A stretch of 64,000 bases of DNA from Alphaproteobacteria bacterium (GTDB lineage: Bacteria > Pseudomonadota > Alphaproteobacteria > Micropepsales > Micropepsaceae): NCBI GenBank assembly GCA_947473475.1, contig CANJBZ010000015.1, positions 1 through 64,000 of the forward strand, in the 5' to 3' direction. Below the pieces are notes generated by a model. It did no database searches. It worked only from the letters and a program-made list of their open reading frames with translations, and was not told the origin of the DNA. Of the stretch, positions 1 to 8,374 are shown one piece after another (position 1 is the stretch's first letter; each line of letters starts with the position of its first letter). A program made the translations under genes and the position numbers.

Positions 1-1161
1 GTAGAGATCGTCGCGCAGATATTCGAGCACGCTCTGCGCGCCCAAACTGCCGCCAAGCGCCAGCCCGTAGAGAACCGGACGCCCGCACGCCACCACATCG
101 GCGCCCAGCGCCAACGCACGGAACACGTCCTGACCGCGGCGGATGCCAGAGTCGAAAATGATCGGTATACGTCCCTTTACCGCATCCGCCACGCGGGGCA
201 GAACGGTGATCGCCGCCGGCACGCCGTCCAGCGCACGTCCGCCGTGGTTGGAGACGTAAACCGCGTCGATGCCGCGCTCGACGGCCTGCATCGCAGTGAC
301 CGGCGACATCACGCCCTTCACGACGACCGGCAAACCCGTCTCCTGCTTGATCCACAGCATGTCGTCCCAGTTCAGGTCGACCTTGCGGCGGCCCATGATC
401 TGCGCCGCCTTCACGGGGTCTTTCTCCTCCAGCGGGGCATTGCCTTTGCCGAGCGAGACCGGAATGCGGAAATCGTTGCGGATATTGTTGTCGCGCGGAT
501 AGGCCAGCGTGGAATCGATGGTCGGCACGATCGCCGAAAATCCCGCCGCTTTGGCCCGCAGGATAAGCTCCCGCGCATAACCCCGGTCAGCGGGGAAATA
601 GAGCTGCATCCATTTCGGGCCGGGATGGGCCTTGGCCACATCCTCCAGCGGCACGTTGGACTGCATCGACAGCATCATCAGCGTGTTGACGGCCGCTGCC
701 GCCTGCGCGGTGCCGATTTCCTTCGACACATGCGCCAGGCCATGGCTGCCCATCGGCGGAATCATGATCGGGAACGGTAGCTTGTGGCCCAGGATGGTCG
801 CCGACAAATCGGGCTTCAGCACGCCCGCCAGAAAATGCGGCTCGATGCCGACGGCCTGCATGGCGCGCAGGTTTTCCGCCTTGGTATATTCCGCGCCCGA
901 ACCGCCGAAGATGTAGCCATATCCGCCCTTGGGAAGAATTTTCTCGGCTTCGATTTCCAACTCGGCGGTGTTGACGATTTTGAGCTTCTTCACCTCTTTG
1001 CCGCCTTCGTAGACGACCTTCTCATCGCCCGGACGCACGCTGCCGCCGCGTTCCTGTCCCGGACCTGCCGGGGCTTGAGCGCGCGCAGGCGTCGCGGCGG
1101 CTGCGACCGCTGTTGCGGCCAGAGCACCGGTGAACAGAAAGTCGCGCCGTTGCACGTCCAT
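1..1161 (-). CDS. Tat-exported FMN-dependent alpha-hydroxy-acid dehydrogenase (lactate oxidase-like), 3' end cut by the window
   Basis: 387 codons are open from the ATG at 1161 to the window edge with no stop, so the C-terminus lies outside. The N-terminus reads MDVQRRDFLFTGALAATA, a twin-arginine signal with a hydrophobic stretch and an Ala-rich cleavage region ending near residue 29. The family signature SNHGGRALDGVP is present; in this family its His is the catalytic base and its Arg binds the substrate carboxylate. IIFDSGIRRGQDVFRALALGA is the usual phosphate-binding C-terminal block. The family oxidises L-lactate, glycolate, mandelate or similar 2-hydroxy acids. Export is unusual, because most relatives are cytoplasmic or membrane-associated. 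The substrate is not predictable. It probably follows the secreted unknown at 1225-1785 and the TetR gene in one unit. Confidence 0.9.
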   Translation of the reverse strand, partial: MDVQRRDFLFTGALAATAVAAAATPARAQAPAGPGQERGGSVRPGDEKVVYEGGKEVKKLKIVNTAELEIEAEKILPKGGYGYIFGGSGAEYTKAENLRAMQAVGIEPHFLAGVLKPDLSATILGHKLPFPIMIPPMGSHGLAHVSKEIGTAQAAAAVNTLMMLSMQSNVPLEDVAKAHPGPKWMQLYFPADRGYARELILRAKAAGFSAIVPTIDSTLAYPRDNNIRNDFRIPVSLGKGNAPLEEKDPVKAAQIMGRRKVDLNWDDMLWIKQETGLPVVVKGVMSPVTAMQAVERGIDAVYVSNHGGRALDGVPAAITVLPRVADAVKGRIPIIFDSGIRRGQDVFRALALGADVVACGRPVLYGLALGGSLGAQSVLEYLRDDLY

Positions 1162-1224
1162 GAAATCCTCCCAGATCGTGACCGGAAGCACCGGCCCTCT
1201 ATTGTGTTTAGCCGAACGCCGCCG

Positions 1225-1785
1225 TCAGGGCGCGTCGGAAATCGTCACCTTCAGGTCGTGGAAGAAGCTTGCGATTTCCGTCGCCGCGTCGAAATCGGCC
1301 GGATAGGCGAAATCGTACTGAACCACCCATTTGCCCGCGACATTGCAGTAATAATACTGGTCAGAGCGCAACGGCGCACTCGCCACACCGCCGGCAAAGT
1401 CGTACCGCGCGGCAATGCCCATCGCGGAAGGGAATCCCTCTATCGCCGGCGCTTCAGGCGGGTCCAAAGGCTGCACGTTGCCGCGCCTGCGCAGCAGCGC
1501 CTCGCGGCCCGCAGCGATGTAATCCTTGCAGAAATTCGGCTCATCCGGCGGCAGGAACACGATGAAGGTCGCGGAGATGCGCCCGTCGGGCCCGGCGTAA
1601 CCATACGCGGCGCTGGCGGCGCCCTCGCCGCCTCGGCTTTCGCGGAAGCGCGTGAAATCGCCGATCTGCTCCGGCAGCACCATGCCGGACGCGGGATGCA
1701 CGAACGGACCACTGACATGCGTGGTTTGCGCAAAAGCCGGCAAAGCGGCGAGTGAGCACAGAAGAAATAGACCGCTTCGGATCAC
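1225..1785 (-). CDS. secreted protein of unknown function
   Basis: I place the start at the GTG at 1785, because a purine-rich GGGTGAGGG lies just upstream and the product then begins with a clean signal peptide (VIRSGLFLLCSLAALPAFAQ). A TTG 19 codons upstream (1842) is also open but would bury that signal. The mature part, about 165 residues, has two Cys (NFCKDY and YYYCNVAG) that could form a periplasmic disulfide. I recognise no family. It lies 63 bases upstream of the exported FMN dehydrogenase and just after the TetR gene, all on the same strand, so co-transcription is likely. A periplasmic accessory role is only an inference. Confidence 0.75.
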   Translation of the reverse strand: MIRSGLFLLCSLAALPAFAQTTHVSGPFVHPASGMVLPEQIGDFTRFRESRGGEGAASAAYGYAGPDGRISATFIVFLPPDEPNFCKDYIAAGREALLRRRGNVQPLDPPEAPAIEGFPSAMGIAARYDFAGGVASAPLRSDQYYYCNVAGKWVVQYDFAYPADFDAATEIASFFHDLKVTISDAP

Positions 1786-1838
1786 GCCCTCACCCCATCG
1801 GCCCAAGGTCCCAGGCGCAATCCTAGCCGAAATTCGGC

Positions 1839-2453
1839 TCAAGAAAACGCTGCGAATCGCTTCTCCAGCCGTTCGAGCAGAGCTTCTTCTTCAAAACCCA
1901 GGGTCTTGAGCCGGCCCGCGCGGGCAAGCACGGCCAGCCCGGTCACGGCGGCGGTCAGCAACACGACATCGGCTTGATCGTCCCGGCTGTTCGGGGTTCG
2001 CCCGGCCGCCTCTGCAAAGGCGGTCAGCGCGGCAATCAGCTTGCCGTTGAACAATCTTTCCGCTTCCGTGGGGGCTTCGCCAGAGTGAAGGGTCGCAGCC
2101 GCTGCCGGAAGTGCCCCGCTGTTGCGCATGAGGTCCAGCGCGGTTTTGGCTGCAAACTGCAACGCGCCCGGCCCGCCTGCCCGGGCGAGCGATCCCTCTT
2201 TCAGCGAGCGCGCCAGCCCGCCCAAATCTTCGGCGGCCAGCGCCAGAACCAGTTCGGCGCGGTTACGGAAATATTCGTAGACGGAGGCGGGTGCGTACCC
2301 GGCTTCCCCGGCGACCGCGCGCAAGGACAGGGCGCCGGTTCCTTCGCGAGCCGCCACCCGGCGGGCGGCTTCCAGAATGGCAGTGCGGTTGGCCGCTCTT
2401 TGGCGGCTGCGCCGTTCGACCCGGCGGGCAAGGGCTTCGCTCATGGAACCCAT
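1839..2453 (-). CDS. TetR/AcrR family transcriptional regulator
   Basis: The 204-residue protein begins MGSMSEALARR. The region from about residue 20 to 65 is a TetR helix-turn-helix: NRTAILEAARRVAAREG, then LSLRAVAGEAGYAPASVYEYFRNRAEL. The rest is an all-helical ligand-binding domain of variable sequence, so the effector cannot be predicted. The frame stays open to 2735, but the ATG at 2453 (or 2444) is preferred: a GGAGGA lies about 14 bases before the first and the HTH spacing is then normal for the family. It probably controls itself and the two genes downstream (1225-1785, 1-1161). Confidence 0.9.
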   Translation of the reverse strand: MGSMSEALARRVERRSRQRAANRTAILEAARRVAAREGTGALSLRAVAGEAGYAPASVYEYFRNRAELVLALAAEDLGGLARSLKEGSLARAGGPGALQFAAKTALDLMRNSGALPAAAATLHSGEAPTEAERLFNGKLIAALTAFAEAAGRTPNSRDDQADVVLLTAAVTGLAVLARAGRLKTLGFEEEALLERLEKRFAAFS

Positions 2454-2514
2454 GATAAGCGATTCTCTCCTCCGGCTTCGTGGTAAAACAAAACGGCCTT
2501 GGAAATCCGGGGCT

Positions 2515-2937
2515 TTACCGCGGATGCGCCGCGCGGAAATCGGCTGCAGCTTTGTTGTATGCCAGACCGACGCGCTCCTTTTCCTTTTGGTTGGCGTCAC
2601 CCTTTTGTTCGAGCACCCGATAAATAGACGGATCGAGTGTCTCCTGTTTCCCTGCCGCCGCGTTTTGCCGGAGGTCGAAATCATCCAGCAAACACTTCTG
2701 ATAGCTATCGGACGAAGCAATGAACGCCGTAACATCCTTTGCGGCCTGACTCATTTGCGGTGCTGTTGAGACCTTACCATCCGGCACTCCAGGCGCGACA
2801 GGCTCCGGGCAGGGAAATGTCACGGCATTTTCCGTGGAGCTGGATGACGTTCCCGAAGGCTGATTGCCTGCGGGTCCGCAGCTCGCCAAAACGAGCGCGA
2901 GCACTAGGAAAGAAGCCTTGCTCGTGAAGCGGGGCAT
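2515..2937 (-). CDS. small lipoprotein, paralogue of the next gene upstream
   Basis: The 140-residue product starts MPRFTSKASFLVLALVLASCGPAG: a lipoprotein signal with lipobox LASC, so Cys is the predicted lipidated residue. A Ser/Thr-rich linker follows. The folded part shares PEPVAPGVPDGKVST, a central SYQKCLLDDF and a lysine-rich C-terminal helix ending RAAHPR with the neighbouring protein at 2992-3357 (PFEPVVPDGTTST, EYEQCLLAEF, KAAHP). The two are therefore tandem duplicates: this copy is lipid-anchored, the other soluble. The frame is open to 2955, but only from a TTG. No named domain is recognised. Confidence 0.8.
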   Translation of the reverse strand: MPRFTSKASFLVLALVLASCGPAGNQPSGTSSSSTENAVTFPCPEPVAPGVPDGKVSTAPQMSQAAKDVTAFIASSDSYQKCLLDDFDLRQNAAAGKQETLDPSIYRVLEQKGDANQKEKERVGLAYNKAAADFRAAHPR

Positions 2938-2991
2938 GTGACGCGACAACTCCAATAGACGAGATCCACCCGCGTTCCGCGTAGTAGGGGA

Positions 2992-3357
2992 TTAAGGATG
3001 CGCCGCCTTAAATGCCTTGTAGGCATTGTTATATGTGGTGCCGACCCTTTGCTTTTTTGCCTGAAGCGCATCAGCCTTGTCATCCAGGGTTTTTCTCACC
3101 GAAGGATCGAGCCCTTTCTTACTGTCCTTTGCTTCTCGTTCTTTGGCGTTGAACTCTGCCAAGAGGCACTGCTCGTATTCCTGTGTCGCCCGCATGTAGG
3201 AAACGACATCCCTATTGGCCTGCGCGAGGGAAACTTGCGTGGACGTCGTGCCATCGGGAACGACGGGTTCAAACGGCTCCGTGCATCTGCCCTGAGCGAA
3301 AGCCGACGCAGACAGCATGGTGAACGTCGCGGCCACTACAAAACGGCGAGCAAACAT
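2992..3357 (-). CDS. small secreted protein, paralogue of the lipoprotein gene downstream
   Basis: The 121-residue protein has an ordinary signal peptide (MFARRFVVAATFTMLSASAFAQ) and an AAGGAGCG ribosome site before the ATG. The mature region has two Cys: one right after the cleavage site (QGRCTEPF) and one in EYEQCLLAEF. A charged Lys/Glu-rich helix (KEREAKDSKK) follows. It matches the lipoprotein encoded at 2515-2937 over most of its length. The sequence does not tell the function; helical, periplasmic and disulfide-bonded is all that can be inferred. Confidence 0.8.
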   Translation of the reverse strand: MFARRFVVAATFTMLSASAFAQGRCTEPFEPVVPDGTTSTQVSLAQANRDVVSYMRATQEYEQCLLAEFNAKEREAKDSKKGLDPSVRKTLDDKADALQAKKQRVGTTYNNAYKAFKAAHP

Positions 3358-3439
3358 AAGGCGCTCCTTCCCTCAATACCTCAACGGGCCGGAATAGAGC
3401 ATAAAGCGGCTTTGCGCTCCAAGAGTTATTGCCGCAGCG

Positions 3440-4534
3440 TCAGGCAGCAATTGGTTGCAGCGCCACTGCGAACCCCTCAACTGGGATTTTTGTCTCGTCA
3501 CGCGGCGAACATTCGATCAGTCCCATCACCTCAAGACCGCACGCCGGCGCTTCCTGCCGAAGGTAGGTTTCCGAATGGCGGAAACGCCGCTTGGGGCCCA
3601 GTTCATAGGTTTCGCCGTCAGCCCTTTCGACGGTGAAGAAAAAGAAGCCGTCCGCTTTCAGCCGCCGGCGCGCACCGGAAAACACGCGCGTCAAGTCTCC
3701 CAGATAAACAAGTGTGTCAGCCGCGAGAATCAGATCGTAGGCCGGGCCGGGCTCGTGGAGGACCGTCTCAATATCGCCCACGGTGAGCCCGCCGTAGATG
3801 CCGCGGGACCGCGCCGCTTCAATCATCCTGGGCGAAAGGTCGACACCATCGATCTTCGCGGCAAGGTCTTGGAAAGCGGCGCCCGAAAGCCCCGTGCCGC
3901 AACCGAGATCCAAGATCGTCAGCGTCTCCGGCTCCGCGAACATGATCATATCCGCGAGCCCGCGCAGGATGCGCGGCGCGCGATAAGACAGTTCGTCCAG
4001 CATCCGGCGGTCGTAATCGGCTGCGAATTGATCGAACAGATGCCGCACATAGCCGGGGGCCGAGCGGTTGGCCTGACGCATAACCTCAGCAGCGGTAATT
4101 TTCGACGCTGCTTCGGCGGCCAAAGTGGACGTATACGGAATGCCGGCCAAAATCTGTGCAGCCCGTTCCGCCTCTCCCGCTTCCAGCCAGGCCGAGCCCA
4201 GTGCCAGCCGGGCCGCATCGGAGGACGGAACGAGTTCGGCGGCGCGCTGAAACTCGGCGATGGCGGTGGGGAGATGGCCGCATGCCCGCAATGCTTCACC
4301 GAGCGCGACCGCCGCATCCGCAATACCGGGCGCAAGCGACGACGCTTCGCGCGCTACGGCAAGCGCCGCGGCCGTGTCGCCAGCCGCAAGCAGCGCGCGC
4401 GACAGTGCGATGCGTGTGAGAATGCCGTCGCGTCCGCTGGCCGCCGCCTTGCGCAGCAGCGCAACGGCGCGCGCTGATTCGCCCGCTTTGACCAGCGATT
4501 CGGCCTCGGCAATCGGATCGGATTTGGCGATCAT
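3440..4534 (-). CDS. TPR-containing class I SAM-dependent methyltransferase
   Basis: The 364-residue protein has about four TPR-like helical pairs in residues 1-140 (for example ADAAVALGEALRACGHLPTAIAEFQRAAEL). Its Rossmann-type methyltransferase domain has SAM motif I, TILDLGCGTGLSGAAF, near residues 206-221. Asp in KIDGVDLSPRMIEAAR fits the acidic residue that binds the SAM ribose, and LILAADTLVYLGDL is the motif IV region. TPR plus methyltransferase suggests methylation of a protein or of a substrate held by a partner; the target is unknown. It is monocistronic here, between the small secreted pair and the patatin gene. Confidence 0.88.
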   Translation of the reverse strand: MIAKSDPIAEAESLVKAGESARAVALLRKAAASGRDGILTRIALSRALLAAGDTAAALAVAREASSLAPGIADAAVALGEALRACGHLPTAIAEFQRAAELVPSSDAARLALGSAWLEAGEAERAAQILAGIPYTSTLAAEAASKITAAEVMRQANRSAPGYVRHLFDQFAADYDRRMLDELSYRAPRILRGLADMIMFAEPETLTILDLGCGTGLSGAAFQDLAAKIDGVDLSPRMIEAARSRGIYGGLTVGDIETVLHEPGPAYDLILAADTLVYLGDLTRVFSGARRRLKADGFFFFTVERADGETYELGPKRRFRHSETYLRQEAPACGLEVMGLIECSPRDETKIPVEGFAVALQPIAA

Positions 4535-4544
4535 ATTCGCTTTC

Positions 4545-4591
4545 CACGCCCGCGGACGCGGGCGTGCTGGGCGGCCGGGTCAAGCCCGGCC
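4545..4591. repeat. two adjacent GC-rich hairpins (REP-like intergenic element)
   Basis: A 9-base inverted repeat (CACGCCCGC / GCGGGCGTG, 4545-4553 and 4558-4566, loop GGAC) is followed by a 7-base one (GGCCGGG / CCCGGCC, 4573-4579 and 4585-4591). They lie between the end of the patatin gene and the start of the methyltransferase gene. No T-run follows either hairpin, so a repetitive extragenic palindrome is more likely than a rho-independent terminator. Confidence 0.65.
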
Positions 4592-4680
4592 ATGGTGAAT
4601 GTGGTTAGAAACGGTGCACACATCAAATGCAAATGTCGGGACGCCGGAGTGGTTGCGAAGCCGGAAATACATCCAATTCC

Positions 4681-6540
4681 TTAAGCGGGCGACATTGCGC
4701 GCGTTACGGAGAGCGCCGGGCCGGCGGCCCAGGAATCCGACAGTGGCACGCCGTGTTTCTCGATTTCCAGGACCGCATGGGCGTAGCCTTGCGCGATGGC
4801 GCGTTCGAAGAATTTCCAGTCGCGCATGCCGACGCCGTCGAGTGGCGGCTCAAACAGAAAATCGGCGTCCGCGCGCACGGCACGCCGCTGCAAATCGCTG
4901 CCGACAGTTCCCGCCCGCATCAAAATGGAAATGATCGAGGGCGAGCCGCGCATGCGCTGCCCGATAAGCGACCAGATCGAGCGTTCGCCATAGCGGTCAT
5001 CGTCCGCGCGCAGATCGATGGCGCCCGAGACATCGACCGCGACAATCGGGCCGCGCGCCTCGGCGGCCATGACATCGACGGGGAGATTGTTCATCACGCC
5101 GCCATCGACCAGCAGATGGCCGTTTGCCGTGGTCACCGGAGGCAAAATACCGGGTAGCGCCACGCTCGCGCGCAAGGCCCGCCACAGCAGACCCGTGCGA
5201 TGCACATAGTCGCGCCCAGAGGTGAGATCGGAAGAAACGCAGAAAAAGGGCTTGGACAAATCCTCGATGCGAACGTCGCCAAAATGTTTCTGCAGTAAGG
5301 CGCTGACCCGCGCGCCGCGGAAGAGTGCGATCAGCGGGATCGTGAAATCGGACAGAGGCCGGTTGATGACGAAGGCGTCACGCACGCGCTCTTTCAGCTC
5401 GTCGATGTCCCATTCCATCGCCAATCCAGCGGCGATGACGCCGCCCATGCTGGTGCCCGCTACATAATCGAAGGGCACGCCGGCTTCCTTCAACGCCTTC
5501 AGCACGCCGATATGGGCAAAGCCGCGCGCACCGCCGCCCGCCAGCACGATATTGACCGAGCATCCCGCGATAAAGCGCGCCAGGCGTTTCATGTCGGCCG
5601 TATTTCCGGCGCGCAAATGGTGATGCGTTCCGAACAAATCGCGCCTCAGTTCCACATGCTGCGGCACACCCCCGCGCGTCCCGCCCGGGTGCACAAGAAG
5701 CAGTTCCGGCGGGGCAACCATCTCGCGCTTGAAATAGCGCCGTTCAAAGGGATGTAGCGGCACTGCCTCGTCGGAACGCGCGATCAACAACACGCGGTCG
5801 GCCTGCCTCAGACAGAACTGCGTCCAGGTGCTGTCGGGCTGATCGCCCTGATAAAAGATGACATCGTGCTCGGCTTCGATCCGGTAGAACCAGTCCGCGG
5901 ACTGTTCGGACACCGATTTGTCCAGCACCGCCGCTTTGGCTCCCATCTCGATCAGAACCGAGCAGATACTGTGGGTGACCGCTTCTTCGTTCAGATCGCG
6001 TTGGAGCGGAACCACGGCAAAGGTTTTCGGCCGTGTGCGCTGATGGGCGCCGCGCGTGGTTTCGCGCAAACGCCGCACCACGATCTTCAGAAGATTGAGC
6101 ATCGCGCGCGGATAGCGCGTCAGCAGCATTTCGAAGGCTTTGGGCCCCAGCCGCAGCAATTCGGTGTCGCGCAGCGCAACCAGCGTCGCGGAATGCGATT
6201 CGCCTGTCAGCAAAGACATTTCGCCGACGGTTTCGCCGGCGGGTATGGTGGCGACCAGACGTCTGCCGCCCGCCTCCTGCTCTACGAAGACGCCGAGCGA
6301 CCCGGTGACCACCAGGAAAACGGCGCGGTCATTCTCGCCGTCGCGGGTGAGGTGCATACCGCCGGGAATGCCGAACCAGTCCGCTTCCACCAAAAGCCGG
6401 CGGAGCGCCTGATCGCCGACCTCCTCCAGAATACTGAAGGTCTTCAGCCGCTGCAGCAGCGTCTCGGGAAAAACCGATTCGGAATTGCGGAACGGTGCCA
6501 GCAGAGCCGTGTCCAATGCGTGCGCGATGCCTGGCGTCAT
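4681..6540 (-). CDS. patatin-like phospholipase with N-terminal cyclic-nucleotide-binding domain (NTE/RssA type)
   Basis: The 619-residue protein starts at the ATG at 6540, one base after the SDR stop codon, so translation is probably coupled. Residues about 33-155 form a cNMP-binding barrel (GGMHLTRDGENDRAVFLVVTGSLGVFVEQ, then AGETVGEMSLLTGESHSAT). The C-terminal patatin domain has the oxyanion motif GGGARG (335-340), the nucleophile motif GTSMG (Ser364) and a DGGVMNN motif supplying the catalytic Asp. The family hydrolyses phospholipids or lysophospholipids at the membrane; here activity may be tuned by a nucleotide or lipid bound by the N-terminal domain. The frame is open further upstream (to 6747), but that part lies inside the SDR gene. 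Confidence 0.92.
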   Translation of the reverse strand: MTPGIAHALDTALLAPFRNSESVFPETLLQRLKTFSILEEVGDQALRRLLVEADWFGIPGGMHLTRDGENDRAVFLVVTGSLGVFVEQEAGGRRLVATIPAGETVGEMSLLTGESHSATLVALRDTELLRLGPKAFEMLLTRYPRAMLNLLKIVVRRLRETTRGAHQRTRPKTFAVVPLQRDLNEEAVTHSICSVLIEMGAKAAVLDKSVSEQSADWFYRIEAEHDVIFYQGDQPDSTWTQFCLRQADRVLLIARSDEAVPLHPFERRYFKREMVAPPELLLVHPGGTRGGVPQHVELRRDLFGTHHHLRAGNTADMKRLARFIAGCSVNIVLAGGGARGFAHIGVLKALKEAGVPFDYVAGTSMGGVIAAGLAMEWDIDELKERVRDAFVINRPLSDFTIPLIALFRGARVSALLQKHFGDVRIEDLSKPFFCVSSDLTSGRDYVHRTGLLWRALRASVALPGILPPVTTANGHLLVDGGVMNNLPVDVMAAEARGPIVAVDVSGAIDLRADDDRYGERSIWSLIGQRMRGSPSIISILMRAGTVGSDLQRRAVRADADFLFEPPLDGVGMRDWKFFERAIAQGYAHAVLEIEKHGVPLSDSWAAGPALSVTRAMSPA

Positions 6541-6541
6541 T

Positions 6542-7333
6542 TTACCAAGCCGTCCAGCCGCCGTCCGCCGCCAAAACGCTTCCCGTGACGAAGCTTGCGG
6601 CAGGACTCGCCAGGAACAGAATGGGGCCGCATATCTCATTCGCGCTGCCTGTGCGGCCCAGCATCGTGCGCTGCGCCAAGCGTCCGGCAAATGCCGGATC
6701 GTTCGTCGCCACATCGGGCTTTGGAAATGGCCCTGGCGCGACGGCATTCACGCGTATGCCCGATGGACCAAGCTCCGCCGCAAGATGCCGCGTCAACTGC
6801 ACCAAGCCTGCCTTCGCTGCGCCGTAATGGGGCGGACTCATCTGGCCAGATTCGCTGTAGAGCTTCGGGTCGGGACTTACCGCAGCGTACATCGTTGTCA
6901 CGTTCACAACACTGGCGTCGCCACCCTGGCGCGCCGCCTGCGTCAGAGCCTGCCGCGCCGCACGCACCGCTTCGAATGCCGCCGTTACCGCACTGCGATA
7001 GGTGGTGTCGAAATCGGACTCGCTGACATCGGGGAAGGCTTTGGGCGTCATCGTCACAGCGTTGTTGATCAGAATGTCGAGCCGCGGCAGACCGCCGAAA
7101 AACTGCCGTACGGTGGCGAAATCCATCATATCAAAGGCAGCGCATTCCGCGTTGAGTCCCGCCTCCCGCAGCTCGGACGCAAACGCGGCCAGACGGTTTG
7201 CGTTCCGGCCGTTGAGGATCACCGTGGCGCCGGCCCTGCCAAGCGTGAAAGCCATCTCACGGCCAAGATATCCCGCCGCGCCCGACACAAACGCCAACCG
7301 GCCGTCGAGGCGAAAGGGATTATTGGTGGTCAT
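6542..7333 (-). CDS. short-chain dehydrogenase/reductase (SDR)
   Basis: The 263-residue classical SDR has the cofactor motif SGAAGYLG (residues 17-24), the structural motif ILINNAV (88-93) and the catalytic YGAAK (Tyr170, Lys174). The usual catalytic Ser of the NISS motif is replaced by Thr-Thr (VVNVTTMYA), which may still work because Thr can substitute. The start codon overlaps the stop of the aldo/keto reductase gene in an ATGA arrangement (7330-7333), and the patatin gene follows one base after the stop. Three genes therefore form a tightly coupled operon, probably acting on one metabolite. The C-terminus ends in GSVLAADGGWTAW, as in acyl/sugar-type SDRs. The substrate is unknown. Confidence 0.92.
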   Translation of the reverse strand: MTTNNPFRLDGRLAFVSGAAGYLGREMAFTLGRAGATVILNGRNANRLAAFASELREAGLNAECAAFDMMDFATVRQFFGGLPRLDILINNAVTMTPKAFPDVSESDFDTTYRSAVTAAFEAVRAARQALTQAARQGGDASVVNVTTMYAAVSPDPKLYSESGQMSPPHYGAAKAGLVQLTRHLAAELGPSGIRVNAVAPGPFPKPDVATNDPAFAGRLAQRTMLGRTGSANEICGPILFLASPAASFVTGSVLAADGGWTAW

Positions 7334-8259
7334 TGCGGCTTCCATTGGGCGGGATCGAGCAGCCTTTCGAGTACATGCGGGGCGTCTTGTTCGATTCGCA
7401 GGCAGTCTTCCCGCGCCAGCGGCGGGCGGGCGGCCAATCTCAAATTGTCGAAAAGCTGCTCCTGTGTTTCCTGTCCCACGACAATCCCGTCGATCCAGTC
7501 CTGCCCGCGCGCAAAGGCGAAAGCAAGGTCGGTGACGCTTTCGCGGCCGAACATCGTTGCCGTATGCGCCAGCCATTCCATCAGCCGTAGCGGATCCACG
7601 CCGGGAATTGCGGGCCAGACATCGGGCTCGCTGGCGGCCAGTACGCCTTGCAGCAGTATGCTCCGCGCATGAACGGTGACATCGGGGCGAGAGCGAAGCC
7701 GCGCAGCGACTCCGGCCTCACGCCAGCGCCAATCGAGCAGGTTGAAAGGAAGCTGAATGTGCGCGACATCCGGATCGGCCAACGCGCAATGCGCTTCCGC
7801 CGGCGATTGCACGGAAACACCCAGCGTTCGGATCACACCCTTGGCGACATAGTCTTTCAGACGCCGCCAAATGGCCCCGTCGAAGGCGGTCATATGGCTG
7901 GCACGATGCAGCAAAAGACAGTCCAGCCACTCGCGCCCCAGCGCCGCGCGCGATTGCGCCACGCTGGTTTCGACAGCCGCGTTCACCGCAGCCGGGGATG
8001 CGTCCATGGGAAGTTCACTGAGCGGCGCCAGCTTTGTGATCGTTAGGACGTCGCGCCCTTTCAGGGCTTCCCCCAGGCGCTCTTCGGCGTCGCCATAGGC
8101 CCGCGCCGTATCGAAGGCGGCAACGCCGCAGTCTGCCGCGTGACGCAGCAGCCCGATAGCAGCTTGGCGGCCGGGCTTCCCGGTGCGATTGGCGGCGCCG
8201 TAAACGAGCCCCAACTGCGCCGAGCCCATGACCAACGCGGCCGGGTGGCCTGTGCGCAT
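7330..8259 (-). CDS. aldo/keto reductase
   Basis: The 309-residue protein is first in the three-gene operon with the SDR and the patatin phospholipase. The AKR barrel is recognisable: MGSAQLGLVYG at the N-terminus, AAFDTARAYGDAEERLGEAL (the Asp and Tyr of the catalytic tetrad), LTITKLAP (Lys) and LDCLLLHRASH (His). The family reduces aldehydes or ketones with NADPH, often on sugars. The gene starts at the ATG at 8259, divergent from the CAP-domain lipoprotein gene at 8375, so the 115 bases between them hold both promoters. The substrate is unknown. Confidence 0.9.
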   Translation of the reverse strand: MRTGHPAALVMGSAQLGLVYGAANRTGKPGRQAAIGLLRHAADCGVAAFDTARAYGDAEERLGEALKGRDVLTITKLAPLSELPMDASPAAVNAAVETSVAQSRAALGREWLDCLLLHRASHMTAFDGAIWRRLKDYVAKGVIRTLGVSVQSPAEAHCALADPDVAHIQLPFNLLDWRWREAGVAARLRSRPDVTVHARSILLQGVLAASEPDVWPAIPGVDPLRLMEWLAHTATMFGRESVTDLAFAFARGQDWIDGIVVGQETQEQLFDNLRLAARPPLAREDCLRIEQDAPHVLERLLDPAQWKPQ

Positions 8260-8374
8260 CCCTGTTCCTGAGCCCTCGACTTACGCGCCCAATCCTCGCC
8301 GGTCATGGTAAAGGTGGGGTTACTATCTAAGGGTTCTCCTGCGTAGCGGCGCGTTTCTCCAGACTGGATGGCTT

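Noticed and set aside
1269-1565. Arg/Pro-rich ORFs on the plus strand at the left end
   Set aside because: Shadows of the secreted unknown and TetR genes; low complexity typical of high-GC alternate frames.
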